Assembly (NCBI RefSeq): GCF_040939455.1
Contig: NC_134108.1
Coordinates: 81,264,001 to 81,328,000 of the forward strand
DNA from: Microcebus murinus
Lineage: Eukaryota; Chordata; Mammalia; Primates; Cheirogaleidae
DNA: 64,000 nucleotides
Direction of reading: 5' to 3'
Shown here piece by piece: positions 1 to 64,000 of this stretch. Both the position numbers and the translations under genes were made by a program. Below the pieces are notes generated by a model. It saw only the letters and a program-made list of their open reading frames with translations, did no database searches and had not been told where the DNA came from. How positions within the stretch are numbered: position 1 is the first letter of the stretch; each line of letters begins with the position of its first letter.

Positions 1-373
1 CTGACCCAGACCAGAATAGCGCCAGGTTTGCACTGCTGCCTGTGAGACTCAAATGGCATGTTAGGAAACATGATTAATAGAAAATGGGAGTGGAAGGAGG
101 AGAAAAAAGTATCCTTAAAGATTGCATGTATCTTTGTTTTCTCTGGATTTACAATCTTTCTTTAATAGAACTGTGGCTTGCTCGTCACCATCTTAAATAA
201 AACTGCCATGTTAGAAAGAGGCCAAACCACTTACGAGAAAACCTATTTCCTCTCTATCTCTCATTTTTTATTAAAAGGTCCCTCACTCTGTTTCAGATGC
301 TAATTGAAGAGGATTCTTTAAAGTGGGAGGGGGAGGGGAAAACACAGAGGCAAGATCTCTAAAACACTTAATG

Positions 374-601
374 CAGGCGTCCTCAAACCACAGCCCGGCC
401 TGTGGGCCACATGTGGCGGCCGAGGACTTTCATCCGGCCCGTGGGGTGTTTTTGCCACCGCTGCCTGTCCTGCTTAGCAGCCAACTTGTCCTGGGGCCCA
501 CAGTGCACATGTGTGGAATGTGCACCACACTCTCCAACGGCCCTCCGACGGTCTGAGGGACAGTGAACTGGCCCCCGGTTTAAAAAGTTTGACGACCCCT
601 G
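374..601. mobile_element. Non-autonomous hAT DNA transposon (228 bp) with 8-bp target duplication
   Basis: The ends are inverted: caggcgtcctcaaac on the left, and gtttgacgacccctg on the right, whose complement is caggggtcgtcaaac. A perfect 8-bp duplication ACTTAATG lies at 366-373 and 602-609, the length typical of hAT elements. The interior is GC-rich and has no transposase. I do not know the subfamily name. Confidence 0.85.
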
Positions 602-1285
602 ACTTAATGAAAAGATTTCTCAAATACTTCATTATATAGAAAAATCTGCCCTTCTTTTTTCTCACCAGAGTAAGCAATATGAGAGGATCCTTATTGCAAA
701 TAAAGAACTCTGATGGAAATTCCCTTTGGAAATTGCCATTTTTTTCCTGTGGATCTAGGGCTGGCTTACCTCGTGTGATTTCAAGATGTCAGGAGTGTCC
801 TCAGCTGACAATAGCTACACCGTTTCTCCTCTGAGGTTGACAGACTGCTTCTTTCACGTAAGCCCTGGGTGCCCTAGACAAATAAGCTAGGCTCTGGCCA
901 TTTGTAGTTCTGTCACAGAGCCAGGATGGTTGCCCTAGGGAAAGAGAATTTTGATAGGCAGAAGGTGATTGACAGGGTCCTTGTGGAAAACCCCAAACAG
1001 CATGAGGACAAGGATGTCCCTCTGTGAGGGGGAGACAGGACTCCAACAAGTGGGCAATGATTGGAAAACAAATGGAGAAGAGCATAGATATTAAAGTCTG
1101 CCTCCTTCACTGTTCATGAGTCAGCTGGGGGAGGCAGAAGACAAAGGGACTTTTTTGAAGAGATATAAACAAATGAAAAATAAAAAGCAATGCTGTTGTT
1201 TCATAATTAAATAAAAAATTAAGTCAATTAAAAAACTAGAAGAAATTTAAAGGGAGCAAAGCCACCTCAAAACTACTTTCCAATT

Positions 1286-1450
1286 GGCCGGGCATGGTGG
1301 CACATGCTTGTAGTCGGGAGGCTGAGGCAGGAGGATTGCTTGAGCCCAGGGGTTTGAGGTTGCTAGGCTGATGCCACAGCACTCACTCTAGCCTGGGCAA
1401 CAAAGCGAGACTCTGTCTAAAAAAATAAATAAATAAATAAATAAAAACAT
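1286..1450 (+). mobile_element. Short Alu-derived element (head fused to right arm)
   Basis: Begins ggccgggcatggtggca and goes straight into the right-arm sequence (gggaggctgaggcaggagg, gcctgggcaacaaagcgaga), ending in an (aaat)n-rich tail. Copies of aaaactacttt flank it. At about 165 bp it is a monomer-sized or internally deleted Alu. Confidence 0.8.
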
Positions 1451-1812
1451 AAAAAACTACTTTGCTCTAGATGCCATGACTTATTGAGATCATCGGATCA
1501 TCTGACCCTGAGAATCTCTGTTTTTGGACCAGATACTCATGTCCCCCAGGATGGGGCCTTAAGTAGGGCATGCTAAGTGAATGGGATGGGAGCTGTGGGG
1601 TCTCTTTGGCCTTTTTACGAAATGCTCAGGTTCTGGGGAGAGGGAGAGGGTGTGGCATGTATAACAGTGGTGCTAATAAAATGTATCTATCCAAGTATTT
1701 GCGTCTTGTAACTTGCTCTCAACTTGTTAATGGAGAATAATATGTTGCTTATTTCCAGATACAGCATAACTCTGAGATTACCAGAGTTTAGTATTGTAAT
1801 CTCAAAGTTTAA

Positions 1813-2694
1813 AAAAAATTTTTTTTTATTATCTCATATTCTGTGGGTACAAATATTGTTATGGTTACATATCCTGCCCCTGCCCCTCCTCCCCACCCCA
1901 CCATGCAAGAGCTTCAAGCGTGCCCAGCCTCTAAGTGGTGCGCACTGCACCCACCATATAAGTGTGTACCCTTCCCCTTCTCCCCCCCTTCCACCTGTCA
2001 CCTCCCAATAACAGATTTTTTTTTAGACATTTTGGTTACAGTGTATATCTTTGCCTCTCCCTAAATAGGGATAGAGGTAATCCTTTCCCCCTACAATGCT
2101 CACCACATCCTTAAGATGTGGGTCTCTCCCCTCCCCCAAATCCTGGTTGAACACTACCATTTTTTTTTTGAGACAGAGTCTCACTTTGTTGTCCAGGCTA
2201 GAGTGAGTGCCGTGGCGTCAGCCTAGCTCACAGCAACCTCAAACTCCTGGGCTTGAGTGATCCTTCTGCCTCAGCCTCCCGAGTAGCTGGGACTACAGGC
2301 ATGCGCCACCATGCCCAGCTAATTTTTTATATATATATCAGTTGGCCAATTAATTTCTTTCTATTTATAGTAGAGACGGGGTCTCGCTCTTGCTCAGGCT
2401 GGTTTTGAACTCCTGACCTTGAGCAATCCGCCCGCCTCGGCCTCCCAAGAGCTAGGAACACTACCATTTTTTGAGCACCATAGTTTTAGTCTGTCAGTAC
2501 CAATTTGATGGTGAGTAGATGTGTAGCCCATTTTTCAGGTTTTGTGTCGTCTCGCTTTGTATTACAGGGTTAAGCTCAATCCAGGATAGCATAAACAGTG
2601 CTAGCTCACTATCGTTTCTTAGGATTGAGTAATATTCCATTGTGAGTATATATCACATTTTAGTTATCCACTCATGAATTGACAGGCACTTGGG
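1813..2694 (-). mobile_element. 5'-truncated LINE-1, antisense, with nested Alu
   Basis: A T-run starts at 1811, so the element is inserted in minus orientation. The right end is the complement of the L1 ORF2 end/3'UTR (gagtaatattccattgtgag). A perfect 19-bp duplication TTGTAATCTCAAAGTTTAA flanks it at 1794-1812 and 2695-2713. An Alu at about 2166-2455 interrupts it. Confidence 0.85.
2166..2455 (-). mobile_element. Alu SINE, antisense, nested in the L1
   Basis: Reads gagacagagtctcactttg, then the strepsirrhine linker in complement (ggccaattaatttctttc), then gcctcggcctcccaagagc. Flanked by gaacactaccatttttt copies. Truncated at its 5' (right) end. Confidence 0.9.
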
Positions 2695-2799
2695 TTGTAA
2701 TCTCAAAGTTTAAGAAGAAACAACCAGCAGGGGGCTTATGTTACATTTTATCAAGATTTCTAGCCATGAAGTAGAGAGAGCTAACACATTGAATAATAG

Positions 2800-2905
2800 C
2801 CATGCAACTTTGAACAAATGAGTTCATTTTCTTTGCCTCAATTTTCTCAACCAGAGAACAAAAACTTTTAGTCTTACCTTGCAGTGTTGTAGTGAGAATT
2901 AAATG
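2800..2905. mobile_element. MIR SINE relic
   Basis: Weak match to the MIR consensus portion for 'caagttacttaacctctctg...tcctcatctgtaaaatg': here gcctcaattttctcaaccag and gttgtagtgagaattaaat. Old and diverged. Confidence 0.5.
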
Positions 2906-2959
2906 TCACCAGGCTTCAAGTATTTTCAACAGAAGGAGGCGCAAAATGAAGTGTTAGCT

Positions 2960-3130
2960 ATGATGAATTCTCAAAACAACTGTTTTATGTATTTTCAACC
3001 CATTTTACAGTTAAGAAAACTGAGTTACAGAGAGGTTAACAAACTTGCCCAAGGACATACAAGCAGTAAGCTTCAGAACAAATGAGGATTCAAAGGCTCA
3101 CCACGCATTCTCACACGTCTGCCTTCCAGT
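2960..3130. mobile_element. MIR SINE relic
   Basis: Contains cccattttacagttaagaaa, ctgagttacagagaggttaa and cttgcccaaggacatac, the MIR core, in the orientation opposite to the previous relic. Confidence 0.75.
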
Positions 3131-3164
3131 GGGGCCCTCTTTACTGCAAGCTCAGTCAGGAAAG

Positions 3165-3253
3165 GCTGCCACTGTATTCCTATAGCAGTTCTGAAAGCTG
3201 CCACTGTATTCCTGTAGCAGTTCTGAAAGCTGCTACTGTGTTCCTATAGCAGC
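3165..3253. repeat. 32-bp tandem repeat, about 2.8 copies
   Basis: Units start at 3165, 3197 and 3229, each gctgccactgtattcct followed by atagcagttctgaaa with few changes. It sits about 370 bp upstream of the long-isoform start codon. Confidence 0.85.
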
Positions 3254-3279
3254 TTGCCTGGATCTTTCTGGTGAATTTC

Positions 3280-3622
3280 CCCACATCCTGATTTTATTTA
3301 TTTTTTTCTTTTCAGCAGACTTTCCCCTGTTAATCCCTCCTTCAGTGCAACCTTATTAGCTTTGAGGACACACCCCCTGGCCAGGTCTGGACTTACGGAG
3401 CAGCCTCTCCCCACCCCTTTCCTCTGCTTCAGTTTAAAGTGTCACCAGGTACCTGTGGTTCTCTCCCTTTGCTTTTAGCCCTCACAGGGGCAGGAGGGAC
3501 CAAGGCTTGGCACAGAACTCACAGTCCTAGGGTGACAGTGAAGGGGTCTTGGGGGAGCAGTGACTCCCCTCTAACCCCTGCTTCACAGGGACTGTGGCAA
3601 CCAAAGAAAACCAACCGGGAAA
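3280..3622 (+). promoter_or_regulatory. COL9A1: Putative long-isoform promoter and 5'UTR of COL9A1
   Basis: Non-repetitive, moderately GC-rich DNA directly upstream of exon 1. No clear TATA box is placed and no CpG island is apparent. The 5'UTR probably begins somewhere in the last 100-200 nt; it holds no ATG before 3623. The bounds are estimates. Confidence 0.5.
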
Positions 3623-63898
<60,276 letters not shown>

Positions 63899-64000
63899 GT
63901 AAGTCATGTTTCATTGATTTGCTTTCTACAAAACACAAGACGTTTTTTTTAAAAATAAGCGAGAGGAGAAAAACAATTTACGGTTTAATCAGCCGTAGTT
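63899..64000 (+). other. COL9A1: Start of intron 29 (cut by window edge)
   Basis: Donor gtaagt at 63899, then AT-rich sequence to the window end. The next exon is not present. Confidence 0.9.

Larger units (their letters stand above)
1..3280. other. Intergenic/upstream DNA
   Basis: No gene is supported. Besides the hAT, Alu, L1 and MIR elements listed separately, the remainder is plain AT-rich sequence. The short open frames here lie in repeats or lack coding signals. Confidence 0.7.

Overview
This window is nuclear DNA of a primate and carries the 5' two-thirds of one gene on the + strand: COL9A1, the alpha-1 chain of type IX (fibril-associated) collagen. The organism is most likely a strepsirrhine (lemur/loris group). 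The gene reads almost residue for residue like human COL9A1. The young Alu copies carry a linker motif (ctataaatagaaagaaat, then ttaattggccaact) that marks strepsirrhine Alus rather than human-type Alus. The genus cannot be fixed from this sequence.

Layout: 1-3400 is intergenic or upstream DNA with repeats (a hAT DNA transposon, an Alu, an L1 with a nested Alu, MIRs). The long-isoform promoter and 5'UTR lie just before the start codon at 3623. Exons 1-7 (3623-22875) encode the signal peptide and the globular NC4 (TSPN/laminin-G-like) domain. A second, CpG-rich promoter with alternative first exon 1* (22722-22793) sits in intron 6 and starts the short isoform, which lacks NC4 and joins exon 8. 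Exons 8-16 encode the COL3 triple helix and the start of NC3. Exon 17 finishes NC3 with its two cysteines and starts COL2. Exons 18-29 continue COL2 in 54-nt or 45-nt phase-0 Gly-X-Y exons. The window ends just after exon 29. The rest of COL2, NC2, COL1 and NC1 lie beyond it.

All 29 exons join in frame to 642 codons without a stop. The domain boundaries fall where I recall them in human COL9A1 (COL3 269-405, NC3 406-417, COL2 from 418). The chain forms a heterotrimer with COL9A2 and COL9A3 products on type II collagen fibrils of cartilage; the short isoform is typical of vitreous and some other tissues.

About 97% of the window is introns and flank, filled with Alu, L1, MIR and L2-type repeats. 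I found no second protein gene, structural RNA gene or CRISPR array, and no convincing undescribed system. The points most worth a second look are the isoform-switch geometry (61 nt between the exon 1* donor and the exon 7 acceptor), a GC-AG intron 3, a weak exon 24 donor, loss of an NC4 glycosylation sequon, a hAT insertion with a perfect 8-bp duplication, and an inverted Alu pair around exon 25.
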